A stretch of 28,958 nucleotides of DNA from an uncultured Lachnospiraceae bacterium (GCA_910589195.1 CAJUTC010000042.1:1-28958), one strand, 5' to 3'. Numbered from the stretch's first letter, positions 15,906 to 24,789 are shown. Numbers and translations: made by a program. The notes: generated by a model not told the origin, from the letters alone.

Positions 15906-16421
15906 ATGGCCCAGTACACTCCCACATCCGGCATGATTTCCCAGATTGGCTGGTATGGCACAGAGCCGAACCAGATTGGCTGCGCGCTCCAAATTACATT
16001 CCAAAGTAGAGATCAAGGCGAAATCCATATGATTGTAGACGGCTCCACCTATGTGATGGATAACCGCCCCTTAAATGTAGGTGATTACGTTACCTTTTTC
16101 TATTCATCCTATGCCCCGGCGCCACTGATTTACCCGCCCCGTTATCAGGCAGTAGCCGCCGTCCATACGCCGAATGGAATCAATGCGTACTTAGATGTAT
16201 TCACCCAAGTTCCCTATAACAGCCAGCTTACCAATTCTGAAGACACCTTACGATTAAATCTTTCTGGCTGCAGCCTGATGACTCTGCCAAACGGCCAGCC
16301 ATTTGGCGGCGCGCTGGCAGGAAAGCTTCTTTTGGTACTTTACAGTACCACAACCCACAGTATCCCGGCCCAAACCACGCCTGAAAAAATAGTAGTATTC
16401 TGCGGCAATCAAGTTCCATAA
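15906..16421 (+). CDS. Beta-rich protein of unknown function (171 aa)
   Basis: I do not recognise a named family. There is no signal peptide or membrane span. The composition (Thr, Tyr, Pro, Gly rich) and alternating hydrophobic pattern suggest two beta-barrel-like halves: GMISQIGWYG...IHMIVDGSTYVMDN, GDYVTFFYSSYAPAPLIYPP and a C-terminal KLLLVLYSTTTHSIPAQTTP segment. AGGAGG lies directly upstream of the ATG with 6 bases spacing, so it is well translated. It diverges from the DUF554 operon and stands alone. A long, structured, non-coding stretch follows and ends in a T run. Confidence 0.7.
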   Translation: MAQYTPTSGMISQIGWYGTEPNQIGCALQITFQSRDQGEIHMIVDGSTYVMDNRPLNVGDYVTFFYSSYAPAPLIYPPRYQAVAAVHTPNGINAYLDVFTQVPYNSQLTNSEDTLRLNLSGCSLMTLPNGQPFGGALAGKLLLVLYSTTTHSIPAQTTPEKIVVFCGNQVP

Positions 16422-16451
16422 CTCATCTGGCAGCGGATACGCCTGAACCGA

Positions 16452-16607
16452 TATGGGGAATGGATCCCCATAAAACAGAAGCGCCGCGGCATACCATTCG
16501 TAGCAGTTATGGGGATGTAATCAGAAATTTTCCCCTTCTGTTTCAATTGCGGAATGATCCACGTTGCGGCGCTCCTTTTTGCTGGCGCCAGGACGCAAAG
16601 CCGTCCT
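16452..16607. other. Structured intergenic region with a possible terminator
   Basis: Several pairings overlap. They are TATGGGGA/TCCCCATA (16452-16472), AAACAGAAG/CTTCTGTTT (16473-16481 with 16535-16543), AGCGCCGC/GCGGCGCT (16480-16487 with 16566-16573) followed by CCTTTTT, and AGGACG/CGTCCT (16590-16607). The second and third stems cross, so they exclude each other or form a pseudoknot. The third plus its T run could act as terminator of the 15906 gene. No protein gene fills 16422-16659 on the plus strand. Confidence 0.4.
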
Positions 16608-16659
16608 ATCCCTTGCCAGCTCCAATATGGAATGCGCTCTGGATTTTAAAGCGCTTACC

Positions 16660-19600
16660 TTAAAACACCAGCTCCTGCTGAATCACTTCAATCCGGGATA
16701 CCATCACTTGTTCCGGTTCACTGCCCCGAAGATGGTTCCCTTTTAAATACTGGGTTCCTTTCTGTAAGTTAGCGGCAATTAAATTCAAAACATAAATATT
16801 GTCAAACCGGTTATAAATGGACTCTCCTCCCAAACCGGTAAAACAGATTAACTGGGTATTGGTCTTTTTGGCCATATCCATCAGGGGTTTTAGCAGATGA
16901 GCCGCATTTGTTTGAGCAAATGGATTGTCCATAAGCAGCACCTTCCCTTCGTTCCGATCCGCAAATAAATCCCCTTCATCCCGGCGCATGTAGTAAAGAA
17001 GGCTGGATAAAATCACGAAGGCAGAAAGGAACCCTTCCCCTCCGGAATTTTTAGCCACTTCCGCCCAGGTAATGGGATACTCCCGCTGTTCCTCGATTTT
17101 GTAAAGCCGGATCTGTACATTGCTGATTCCAATCACCGTGTCATATAAGTTCCGTGTAGTGATTCTGGCTCCAAGATATTCCTGGATATTTTCATTTCTC
17201 TGTAGGATTTCAAGACTATTTCCAGTTACCTCATCAATCATATCCTGAATCCGCAAATGGTAAAAGTTTTCATTTTCTTCCCATACCGGAAGCTGGATTT
17301 TTAACATTTTAACCGGGCGTTCCCGGATTGTTATCGTAGAATTGGCGTCAATCCGATCTAGGTTTTGATGCACTTCCCGGATATAGTCCTCCAAAAGTTC
17401 CCCAATCCTTAATTTTTCCTTTTCTACCAGGGAAATGTCCACTTCCAGCTTTTCCATCAGGCTATTATAGGACTGGAGCGTGGTAGTTAACTGCCTGAGC
17501 ACATGATCTGGTTCTGCTGTTAATTCCAACATAGCCTCTAGCGGCTTTCTGTAAAAATCATCCTGGAATTCATCAATCCGCACAATCCGGTTTAAAATCT
17601 GTTCCAAATCCCCTTTAGCCTGCTGACGCTTTTGCACTTGCTGATTATAATCACGGATCAATGTGCCCTTAAAGTCCCTCAGTTCCTTTCCATCCATCCT
17701 GGAAAAGTCGGTTTCCCATGTTATCGGTTCCCCAAGCGGAAATTCCTGGTATTCCGCCAGGGCAGTCAGATTTTCATCATAGCTTTGAAGCTTTGCTTTT
17801 GCAGCTGCTTCCCTGGCCTCTGCCTCCTGGCCTTGATACTGGAGCTGGTTTCTTCTGGCGTCAAAATCTTGATTCTGAATCTCTCTTTCCGGAAGAGCTT
17901 CCTGTTTCCCGCAGCTTTCCAGCATACGCCCATACCGGTCTTTTTTCTTTTGTTCCAAAGCCGCAATGGCAGCCCGTTCTTCTACCCACAGACCCTGCTT
18001 TCTTTTTCGTTTCCGGCTTAAGTCCTCTAACAATGTTTCCTGATGCCGCTGCTCCCTTTTATCATAGGCTGTGCCAAGCCATTCCTCTTCCTTCAGGCAA
18101 TATTTCACGCTGAATTCCTGAAGCTGGCCTGCCGCTTTCTTGCAGCGCTCCATGGCTTTCTTTTCCTGGCCTTCCAGCTCCTGAAGCTGTGTGGATAAAT
18201 TGCTGGTAATTGCTTGATACCTGGCCTCCATCGCCTGGATTTCCTCCAAAGTCCATGGCTTATCCCCTTCCCGAACATCCGGTTTTTGGACTTCTTCATA
18301 TTTCAGGTAGCTGATTTGTTTGTTTTTTAGCTCCTGTTCTTTCTGCTCTATGCGGCTTGCTTCCGTTTCCAGGGAATACTTCTGTTCTTGGAATCGTTCT
18401 GTATTTGCCACAGCAACCGCCTTTTGTTCTTCTAATTTTACCATCCTGCGCCTGCAGCTTTCCAGCTCCATGCGGATTATTTGATACTGTTCATATGCGG
18501 CGCAAAGGCGCCCAAACTCTTTAAGCCTTCGTTTTCCCCATTCTAGCTTTTCATAAGACTCCTTTAGCCCTTCCTCTAACTGCTTAAGTGTCTGGCTGCT
18601 TGTTTCCAATTCCTCGCTGGTTTCCTTCTGCTGCCAGTCAAGTTGTATCAGTTCCTGCTCCAGTTCTGCCAGACGATCCAATGCCAGTTGAAACCGTTCC
18701 TGGTTTACTGTCTGGTTGTTCACCAGCTCCTGCCGCTTAAAATACTCCTGGTATTCCTGCTTTCTGAGGCTGATAGCTTCCTGCTTTTTCTTAATCTGCT
18801 GCTCCTTCTCCTTTAAAATATAAGTAAGTTTTTCTTCATTCAGCAGATTCTCATTAAACAGCATGTAAAAACTAACATTCGCAAACAGATGGACACTCCG
18901 GGGATCCCTGCGTTCCTTAGCTTTCAGGTTCTCCCGGATCAGGAGCGGAACAGGGAAGGAAGTATAAAACTCCCCCTGGTGCGCTGACAGCTTTTCCAGC
19001 TCTTTACCAGATAAAATCAAACCGTAGGGAAGAAAGGGGTGGCTGCGGATCAGGTTCCGGTTTTCTTCCTCCGTATTGTTGTTTCGTTTCAGCCATTCCA
19101 TGCCGTAAACAATAGGAAGTCCAAGATTTTTAAGCGCTTCTTCCAGCTCCTTTGGCAGTTCCAGGGTTTTTCCCTGAGTAAGCTGGCGGTATTCCTTTTG
19201 CAACCCGTCTTCTTCCCGTTCCAGATTTTTCCGTATTTCTTCTATCTCCTGCAACTTCCGCTTTGACATATGAAGGATATATTCTAAATCAAACAGCTTT
19301 GTTTCTTCTATATCCAGGTATTTCAGCACAACTTTTCTATCTTCCAATTCCTTGTCAAATCCGGCCTTCTGTTCCTTTACTTGGGAAAGCTCCACCTCCA
19401 TTCTGGCTTTTCCAATGCTTAGCTCCTTCTGTTTTTGCTCTAGCTGCCGCTTTTGCCCAAAAGCTGCTTCCTGCTGCTTTTTCATTTTCTGCCGATCTCT
19501 GGCCTGATTTTCCAGTTCTTTTTCATAAGCTGTCTTCCGGATATCCAGGCTTCCCGGCTCATATTCTCCCAAAATATTACGAATCAGCTCTTCCCCATAC

Positions 19601-21081
19601 TCAGACTGAAACCACTCCTCGGTCTGATCGTAAGCCTCTGCCTGGCTTCTTAGCGCACCTTCCCTGGAAGCTTCCTTTAAGGCAGACTGCTCCAACCCGG
19701 AAATCTTTTCTTTCAGCTCCTTAAGCTTTTCATTGACTCTTGTATGCTGCTGCTGGTTTTCCGCAAATCTTTTCTGGTTTTCCTCCAGCGCTTCCCTGTA
19801 ATGCCAAAGAAGCCTGGTTCCCAAATCTGTCCTCTCCGGCTTAAGGCTTTCTTCTTTTTCATGGGAAGCAAGGATCCTCTGCTTAATGGTTTCCAGTTCT
19901 TGCTGCTCTTCCTCCAAAACTTCCTGCAGCTTTGCGCAATCCATAATGTGAAGTTTCTGTTCCAGCCGCTTTTCTTCCCGCTCCAAATCCTCCTGCTCCG
20001 CTTCCAGCAAATCACGGTTGCTAATACGCTGATGCAGCTTTTTTTCCAATTCATGGATTTCCCCTGATAACTTTTCATATTCAATCCGTTTGATTTGCGT
20101 CTGGATTTCCTGAAGTTCCCGCAAGATCCTCTGATGCTCTCCCTCTGCCAACCCTTTTAAGTAATTTAATGCCTGAATGAACTGAGCGATCTGATGCATC
20201 CTGTCCCATTCCCTATCTGCCTCGTTCTGATAAGCCTGTGCCTGCTCTTGAATGGAAACCGCCTGTTCCTTAAACATGCGGATAATATCCCGGCGCTGAA
20301 TCTTTGACCGGTTATCCTGATATTGCCCTACATATTTTTCCAGTATAGTCTGAAATTCTTTCATCCGGTTCCGATCTCGGTTCAGTTTACTCTCTATAGC
20401 ATCTAAAAACCACTTTTCTACCAGCCCTTTTTCGTCCCGACAGTCGGAAAACAAATCCGATAAACCAGATTCCTTTAAATTTACCTTTTTAATAATGGTT
20501 TCCCACTCTTTAAAATGAATCTGATATTCCTGCAGTTTGTCAAAATACTGCCTGGCCTGAGCGGCATTGGACATATCATAACAGAAAAATTCCATATTCC
20601 GGTCTTTTTTATACTGCTCAAACATTTGCTTACAAGCTGTAAAATTTTTCAGGGTAATCTCTTTATTGTTTTTTTCCACTACCGGTAGATTATGAATATC
20701 GTACATGCAGGTCTGTCGGTACTCGCTTATTATAGAAATCATTTCCAGTTCTTCACTGTTATCTTCACTGATATCCGGATTCCTGCGGATCATCAATCCT
20801 GCCAGCACATATCCAGCTCCCTGATCCAGCTTCCATTCCACAAGGATAAAGGAGGGTTTGCTGGTGGTAAAATAGCTTTCAAATGGCCTGTCCTTTGCGT
20901 CCCGGTAACGTTTATGAACAAAGGGAGCTGAGAGCATCTGTACCAGCACAGATTTCCCGCCTCCGTTGCGCAGGGAAACTAACGTGCTCTCCCCACGGAA
21001 ATGAAAGCATTCGTCACTGATCCGGATAGCGTTATGGTTATAATTAATGTTAATCAGCCGAACCGCATTAATCTTGCTCAT
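16660..21081 (-). CDS. jetC: Wadjet-like SMC ATPase (JetC)
   Basis: A 1473-aa SMC/MukB-like ATPase. The N-terminal head has Walker A RNGGGKS (residues 38-44). A very long coiled coil rich in Glu, Gln and Lys fills most of residues 290-1250, with a central hinge-like segment around 640-760. The C-terminal head has the ABC signature NSGGEGFLSAF (from 1345) and Walker B VLLMDNPF (D1385-N1386), then QLICFTGLGG. In Wadjet the JetABC complex extrudes DNA loops and senses small circular DNA, which JetD then cuts. The Walker B Asp is followed by Asn instead of the usual Glu. It overlaps jetB by 14 bases and has GGGGGA 7 bases before its ATG. It is the last gene of the operon. Confidence 0.88.
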   Translation of the reverse strand: MSKINAVRLININYNHNAIRISDECFHFRGESTLVSLRNGGGKSVLVQMLSAPFVHKRYRDAKDRPFESYFTTSKPSFILVEWKLDQGAGYVLAGLMIRRNPDISEDNSEELEMISIISEYRQTCMYDIHNLPVVEKNNKEITLKNFTACKQMFEQYKKDRNMEFFCYDMSNAAQARQYFDKLQEYQIHFKEWETIIKKVNLKESGLSDLFSDCRDEKGLVEKWFLDAIESKLNRDRNRMKEFQTILEKYVGQYQDNRSKIQRRDIIRMFKEQAVSIQEQAQAYQNEADREWDRMHQIAQFIQALNYLKGLAEGEHQRILRELQEIQTQIKRIEYEKLSGEIHELEKKLHQRISNRDLLEAEQEDLEREEKRLEQKLHIMDCAKLQEVLEEEQQELETIKQRILASHEKEESLKPERTDLGTRLLWHYREALEENQKRFAENQQQHTRVNEKLKELKEKISGLEQSALKEASREGALRSQAEAYDQTEEWFQSEYGEELIRNILGEYEPGSLDIRKTAYEKELENQARDRQKMKKQQEAAFGQKRQLEQKQKELSIGKARMEVELSQVKEQKAGFDKELEDRKVVLKYLDIEETKLFDLEYILHMSKRKLQEIEEIRKNLEREEDGLQKEYRQLTQGKTLELPKELEEALKNLGLPIVYGMEWLKRNNNTEEENRNLIRSHPFLPYGLILSGKELEKLSAHQGEFYTSFPVPLLIRENLKAKERRDPRSVHLFANVSFYMLFNENLLNEEKLTYILKEKEQQIKKKQEAISLRKQEYQEYFKRQELVNNQTVNQERFQLALDRLAELEQELIQLDWQQKETSEELETSSQTLKQLEEGLKESYEKLEWGKRRLKEFGRLCAAYEQYQIIRMELESCRRRMVKLEEQKAVAVANTERFQEQKYSLETEASRIEQKEQELKNKQISYLKYEEVQKPDVREGDKPWTLEEIQAMEARYQAITSNLSTQLQELEGQEKKAMERCKKAAGQLQEFSVKYCLKEEEWLGTAYDKREQRHQETLLEDLSRKRKRKQGLWVEERAAIAALEQKKKDRYGRMLESCGKQEALPEREIQNQDFDARRNQLQYQGQEAEAREAAAKAKLQSYDENLTALAEYQEFPLGEPITWETDFSRMDGKELRDFKGTLIRDYNQQVQKRQQAKGDLEQILNRIVRIDEFQDDFYRKPLEAMLELTAEPDHVLRQLTTTLQSYNSLMEKLEVDISLVEKEKLRIGELLEDYIREVHQNLDRIDANSTITIRERPVKMLKIQLPVWEENENFYHLRIQDMIDEVTGNSLEILQRNENIQEYLGARITTRNLYDTVIGISNVQIRLYKIEEQREYPITWAEVAKNSGGEGFLSAFVILSSLLYYMRRDEGDLFADRNEGKVLLMDNPFAQTNAAHLLKPLMDMAKKTNTQLICFTGLGGESIYNRFDNIYVLNLIAANLQKGTQYLKGNHLRGSEPEQVMVSRIEVIQQELVF

Positions 21082-21790
21082 CCTGCATTCCCCCTAATAT
21101 CATAAGAACCCGTTTATAATTATTCTGGTTCAGTAAATTCCAATCCATAAAATGATCCAGCTTTTTTGTGGTTTTCACCATCTCATCCTGCTCTACGTAT
21201 TCCACCAGACCCTGTTTTTCCAAAAATACCAGAATATTGTGAAGAAATCCCTCTTTCGTGGTTTTTGCCCTGGAACCTTTATCGTCCGATTTTAGCGCTT
21301 CGTATGCCTGAAGCATATGGGAAAACGCGATTCCGGCCTTTTCTTCTTCCTCCTGGTTCATATGCTGTGCCCCTTCTTTTAAACGGCTTGAAATACAATT
21401 CTGCAGTTCCCCCACACGAATATAATCCCTGGCTTTGCTGCTGCTTCCCTGACCGTCATAAAATTCCACCAAAAGGGTCAGGATTACAAACTGGGACAAA
21501 TAATAATCTCTGTCCGTACCAGAGGATTTACAAAGGGCATTTTTAAGCTGGGCCTTGGAAAACCCTAAAAAATCATTATCCTCTTTCGGAATCAGATAAA
21601 TGATTGTTCCATACCGTTCAATATTGCTATGGGCGATTTCTCCTTGGGATTTTACCAGATACTGAATCTCCTCATGCTCCGTATAAGCCTTATACAAAAG
21701 TCTTTCCTGCTCCTCATGAAGCTCGTGATGTTCTAGCAGATAATAAAATATCTCCTGGCTGATCCTGATTTCTTCCATTTCATATGCCAT
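21068..21790 (-). CDS. jetB: Wadjet-like JetB (MukE-like subunit)
   Basis: A 240-aa cytoplasmic protein. It has an N-terminal helical part (EEIRISQEIFYYLLEHHELHEEQERLLYKAY) and C-terminal winged-helix features (GFLHNILVFLEKQGLVEYVEQDEMVKTTKKLDHFMDWNLL). Its size and place between the kleisin-like and SMC-like genes match JetB, the MukE counterpart that binds the kleisin in the JetABC complex. By sequence alone the family call is mostly contextual; I believe such proteins are filed as DUF6063. AAAGGA lies 8 bases before the ATG. Its 3' end overlaps jetC by 14 bases, so the two are translationally coupled. Confidence 0.75.
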   Translation of the reverse strand: MAYEMEEIRISQEIFYYLLEHHELHEEQERLLYKAYTEHEEIQYLVKSQGEIAHSNIERYGTIIYLIPKEDNDFLGFSKAQLKNALCKSSGTDRDYYLSQFVILTLLVEFYDGQGSSSKARDYIRVGELQNCISSRLKEGAQHMNQEEEEKAGIAFSHMLQAYEALKSDDKGSRAKTTKEGFLHNILVFLEKQGLVEYVEQDEMVKTTKKLDHFMDWNLLNQNNYKRVLMILGGMQDEQD

Positions 21791-21850
21791 GGCGCAAATC
21801 CTTTCCCATCATTTTTCATCCCTTTTCCCATTTCCATATGTTATGATGTT

Positions 21851-21874
21851 GGTGCCAAAAGGTCTTTTGCCACC
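21851..21874 (-). other. Hairpin between jetA and jetB
   Basis: On the minus strand GGTGGCAAAA, a 4-base loop and TTTTGGCACC pair over 10 positions with one G-G mismatch. It lies in the 95-bp jetA-jetB gap and no T run follows. It may be a processing or stability element that sets jetA and jetBC levels apart. Confidence 0.4.
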
Positions 21875-21885
21875 TTGATGCCGGA

Positions 21886-23679
21886 TTACTCCCCACTTTG
21901 TGCTTGGATGTCCAGTCTGGTTATCCGCAGCAGCACATTGGAGCAGCGGATCGTTTTTACGCTGCCATCCTCTCCTTTTACTCCACAAAAAACAACCGGT
22001 TCTTCCATATCCTTTTGCTTCATCCGATATACCTCCAGCTTTTTCATAGACCGGAAGGGCGCATTCTCTTTTGCCAGTTCAAGCAGCATATCATTTAATT
22101 GAAACTCCTCCGGCCTGTCCTGAATGTATTCGCTGCGCTCTTTTCTCAAAGCATCCATGTCGATTTCCCTGTTTTTAATCAGCTCCACCATGATTTCCTT
22201 AAAAATCTCTACATTAGGAATCAAACGCTCCAGCATTCGCTCCTGGTCCTCTGGCGGTTCCACATCCGTTTCAGAAACGCACTTTGGCGATTCCCCGCTC
22301 GTTTCTGAAGCGTGGTTCTTTCGCTGTTCCTGATCGATTTTTGAAATGTGATCCGGCTGTTCTCCATCCGTTTCTAAAGCACGATCCTCTTCCAGTACTT
22401 GCCGGCCAATTTCCCGCAGCGTAATTTCCCCTGTTTTGAATGTATATTCCAGTAAACAACGTAAACTGTTTTCATATTGCTTCAACTTTTTCTTTTGCCG
22501 GCACTCCTTTTCTTTCTGCCAAAGTTCCTGGTCAAAATCCAATGTTTCAAAACTGTCGGCTTCCCCCTTTTTCCTGGCTATGCGCTGAAGCTGAAACGCT
22601 TTATTTAGATTATAAATCTTTTCCCCGTCCTGGTTAAACAAGGGGCGCAGAAAATAATCCAGGTGCTTCAGCGCCTGAGGATGTTCCAGCACCTGGTCAT
22701 ACAGTTTTGCACGAAGGGGAAACCGGCGGATCATGGAAAGTTTAGAAAGCTGCTCCAGCTCCCTGGTATAAAGTGATTTTAAATCAAAATGGCTGTTTAG
22801 TATTTTCTGATGTTCGTCAATCGTGCGGTTTAGATAGGCTTCAATTTGCCGAAGATGGTTCAGTTTATCATCTTCCTGGGGGCTTAACTGCTTTACATTA
22901 ATATTCTTTTCCTCCAGCTCCGTTGCCCTGCTTTTTACCATTTCCCGGTAATTTTGAAATTTCTGCTTCGTATCGCCGATGGTATCCAGGTTTTCCAGCA
23001 GGATCGTTTCATAATCCTTCACGGAATAGCTTAACGCATTTCTGCGGATTTTCCCCATGGCCTCCTGAATCTTCTGAAGCTGTACCCGGAGCAAGTTAAA
23101 TACATTTTTAATTTCATCTACAGCTTTATCATAGCTCTGCTTTTCTAAATGCATCTGAAAAATCATTTCATGTATGGTCAGCTTCATATTATTTTCAATT
23201 TCCAGTGTGGAGAGAAGCAGATTATACCCGTCGTCCGTCAGATAATAAGAAGTGCGCTTAAATTCCTGGTCAATGTAAACAATCCGGTTAGCTACATAGC
23301 TGATATGCATTTTTTGACTGGCATTTTGTTCAAAGTCAAACCCTTCAAAGTACATGGCTCTGCCTTCATTGGATAAAATCACATTGACAATAAAATCGCC
23401 TAGCTGTTTACATTCATCGTAGTTCATGGACTTTTTAAAATGTTGCATATTAATGGTATCAATATACGCGCCGATTTCATCCATGGTACAATGCTCCTCT
23501 TTCAGGGACTGCTCCATGATATAAAGTAGCAAGGCAAATACCATATTAATCTGTTCATCTGGCTTTAAAAATCCATATTGCTTCCAGGTAGTTTTCTGAA
23601 TGCTGTTTTGAATCAAAATCGCATACAGACCTACACTTTTCATCCGTTTTGGAAAATGCTTTAAAAAATCATACTGCAT
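21886..23679 (-). CDS. jetA: Wadjet-like JetA (kleisin, MukF-like)
   Basis: A 597-aa protein. The N-terminal winged-helix part (residues 1-160) contains a segment reading YLTDDGYNLLLSTLE. A helical middle holds an extended coiled coil (about 185-320), and a C-terminal region ends in basic and beta-like sequence (VYRMKQKDMEEPVVFCGVKG). This fits the JetA/MukF kleisin that bridges the JetC heads. Residues about 434-478 are an acidic linker made of four imperfect 11-residue units of the type SETDxExPxD. The ATG at 23679 has GAGG seven bases upstream; a GTG one codon earlier is also possible. It lies 85 bases after jetD and may have its own promoter. Confidence 0.78.
   Translation of the reverse strand: MQYDFLKHFPKRMKSVGLYAILIQNSIQKTTWKQYGFLKPDEQINMVFALLLYIMEQSLKEEHCTMDEIGAYIDTINMQHFKKSMNYDECKQLGDFIVNVILSNEGRAMYFEGFDFEQNASQKMHISYVANRIVYIDQEFKRTSYYLTDDGYNLLLSTLEIENNMKLTIHEMIFQMHLEKQSYDKAVDEIKNVFNLLRVQLQKIQEAMGKIRRNALSYSVKDYETILLENLDTIGDTKQKFQNYREMVKSRATELEEKNINVKQLSPQEDDKLNHLRQIEAYLNRTIDEHQKILNSHFDLKSLYTRELEQLSKLSMIRRFPLRAKLYDQVLEHPQALKHLDYFLRPLFNQDGEKIYNLNKAFQLQRIARKKGEADSFETLDFDQELWQKEKECRQKKKLKQYENSLRCLLEYTFKTGEITLREIGRQVLEEDRALETDGEQPDHISKIDQEQRKNHASETSGESPKCVSETDVEPPEDQERMLERLIPNVEIFKEIMVELIKNREIDMDALRKERSEYIQDRPEEFQLNDMLLELAKENAPFRSMKKLEVYRMKQKDMEEPVVFCGVKGEDGSVKTIRCSNVLLRITRLDIQAQSGE
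22246..22380 (-). repeat. Four degenerate 11-residue repeats in the JetA linker
   Basis: The units are ALETDGEQPDH, ISKIDQEQRKNH (one residue longer), ASETSGESPKC and VSETDVEPPED. They share S/L-E-T-D-x-E-x-P. They are similar at DNA level too (repeated GAAACG), which points to tandem duplication inside the gene. Confidence 0.6.
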
Positions 23680-23732
23680 CACTTATCCTCACACCTGAAT
23701 CATTTCAGTTTTCTGGTCAGAATTCTTTTAAA

Positions 23733-23761
23733 AGTATACCTCACATCACTGGCAGACGCAA
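23733..23761 (-). promoter_or_regulatory. Possible internal promoter before jetA
   Basis: On the minus strand, TTGCGT (23756-23761), a 17-base spacer and TATACT (23733-23738). It lies in the 85-bp gap between jetD and jetA and would allow jetABC to be made without jetD. Confidence 0.4.
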
Positions 23762-23764
23762 TAT

Positions 23765-24748
23765 TTATAGATCGGTGATATTTAAAATTTCCTGAGGCAC
23801 GTAACACTCCGATTCTAAAATCTTATGCATCCTGGCTGTCGTTTCTTCATCAAACCAGTTAAAAAAGCATCTGCCTGCCTTATGGTTTTGCTGTTCTTTC
23901 GTTTTGGGCAATTCCTTCACTTGACAAGCTTTCATAAGCATTGCCTGGTAAGCAGGAAGAAAGGGGCAAATCTCCCAACGCGTTTCAAAGGCCGCCGCCA
24001 GGCTTTCATAAATGCCAATCCCCTCATAGTCCAAATCCCCAAAGTAGTAAATCTGGTTTTCTTTCTCCTTCATGTAAGGTTCCATGCAGCGATCTAAATC
24101 CTGAAATGACCGGATGATCCGCTTGCCGCCTCCGTAAATCAGCGTGCCCATGGGAACCCCGAAAATCTCCCGTTTCCCCTCCAGCAAGTGGCGCCTCATA
24201 CTGAAAAACGTGTCCTTATTTTCCAGAATCAAAATATTTTGAGGGGTTTTTCTGGTATGGGAATAGTAAGCCAATGGCTCTGCTGTTTCATACATATTAA
24301 AAAACTCCAAATCCAGGCCGCAGTGGCTTATGATCTTTTTTCCATTTTCTTTTGACAGAAATTTTTCCCGATTCCAGATTTCAAAGCTTCTCTCATTCAT
24401 GGATTCCGGATGTTCAAGTTTTTCTTTACTATTTTTCAGATATGTGTTTAGCATCTGTACCCAATCCCGTTCCTTTTTGTAATGGTCTAAATGGGCACGG
24501 TAATAATCAATGGAAATCTCTGGGACTATGCCAAACGCAAGCTCTTCTAAAAGTGATTCCCTATCTGGATCTGGTTCTTCCAGGATCCAATATTCCCGGT
24601 ATAGCGCAGGCTTCTTTCCATTTTTGCCGGAAGCTTTTACCGGACGTATTTTTCCAGATTCGATTAGGCTTATCATATACGCGCACTGTTGCCCATAATC
24701 CAGACCGTTATTCTTCTTCATGAATTCTTCCAGAAGCATCCGTTTCAT
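23765..24748 (-). CDS. jetD: Wadjet-like nuclease subunit (JetD, TOPRIM)
   Basis: A 327-aa protein. The N-terminal half is winged-helix-like and helical. The C-terminal half is a TOPRIM domain: E176 in NILILENKDT, the turn GTLIYGGGKR (201-210), and DLD at 238-240 in YYFGDLDYEGIGIYESL. These are the metal-binding Glu and DxD of topoisomerase VI-A-like JetD, the subunit that cleaves circular plasmid DNA in Wadjet. It is placed first in the operon, before jetABC, unlike the jetABCD order of type I. I believe this order fits another described Wadjet type (perhaps type II) but cannot verify it. AGGAG lies 6 bases before the ATG. The start region is preceded by two duplicate copies that form overlapping mini-ORFs. 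Confidence 0.85.
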   Translation of the reverse strand: MKRMLLEEFMKKNNGLDYGQQCAYMISLIESGKIRPVKASGKNGKKPALYREYWILEEPDPDRESLLEELAFGIVPEISIDYYRAHLDHYKKERDWVQMLNTYLKNSKEKLEHPESMNERSFEIWNREKFLSKENGKKIISHCGLDLEFFNMYETAEPLAYYSHTRKTPQNILILENKDTFFSMRRHLLEGKREIFGVPMGTLIYGGGKRIIRSFQDLDRCMEPYMKEKENQIYYFGDLDYEGIGIYESLAAAFETRWEICPFLPAYQAMLMKACQVKELPKTKEQQNHKAGRCFFNWFDEETTARMHKILESECYVPQEILNITDL

Positions 24749-24789
24749 ATCAATCTCCTATTGTTCCCTCCTAGCAGCATCTGTTTCAT
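24745..24789 (-). CDS. Mini-ORF 2 before jetD (14 aa)
   Basis: It encodes MKQMLLGGNNRRLI. AGAAGG lies 5 bases before its ATG. Its TGA stop overlaps the jetD ATG as ATGA, the arrangement used for translational coupling. Whether it is translated is unproven. Confidence 0.4.
   Translation of the reverse strand: MKQMLLGGNNRRLI

Noticed and set aside
17632..20084. Several open frames of 100-150 codons antisense to or in another frame of jetC
   Set aside because: They mirror the biased Glu/Lys/Gln codons of the coiled coil, giving artificial Phe/Leu/Pro/Ser-rich products, and lack ribosome sites.
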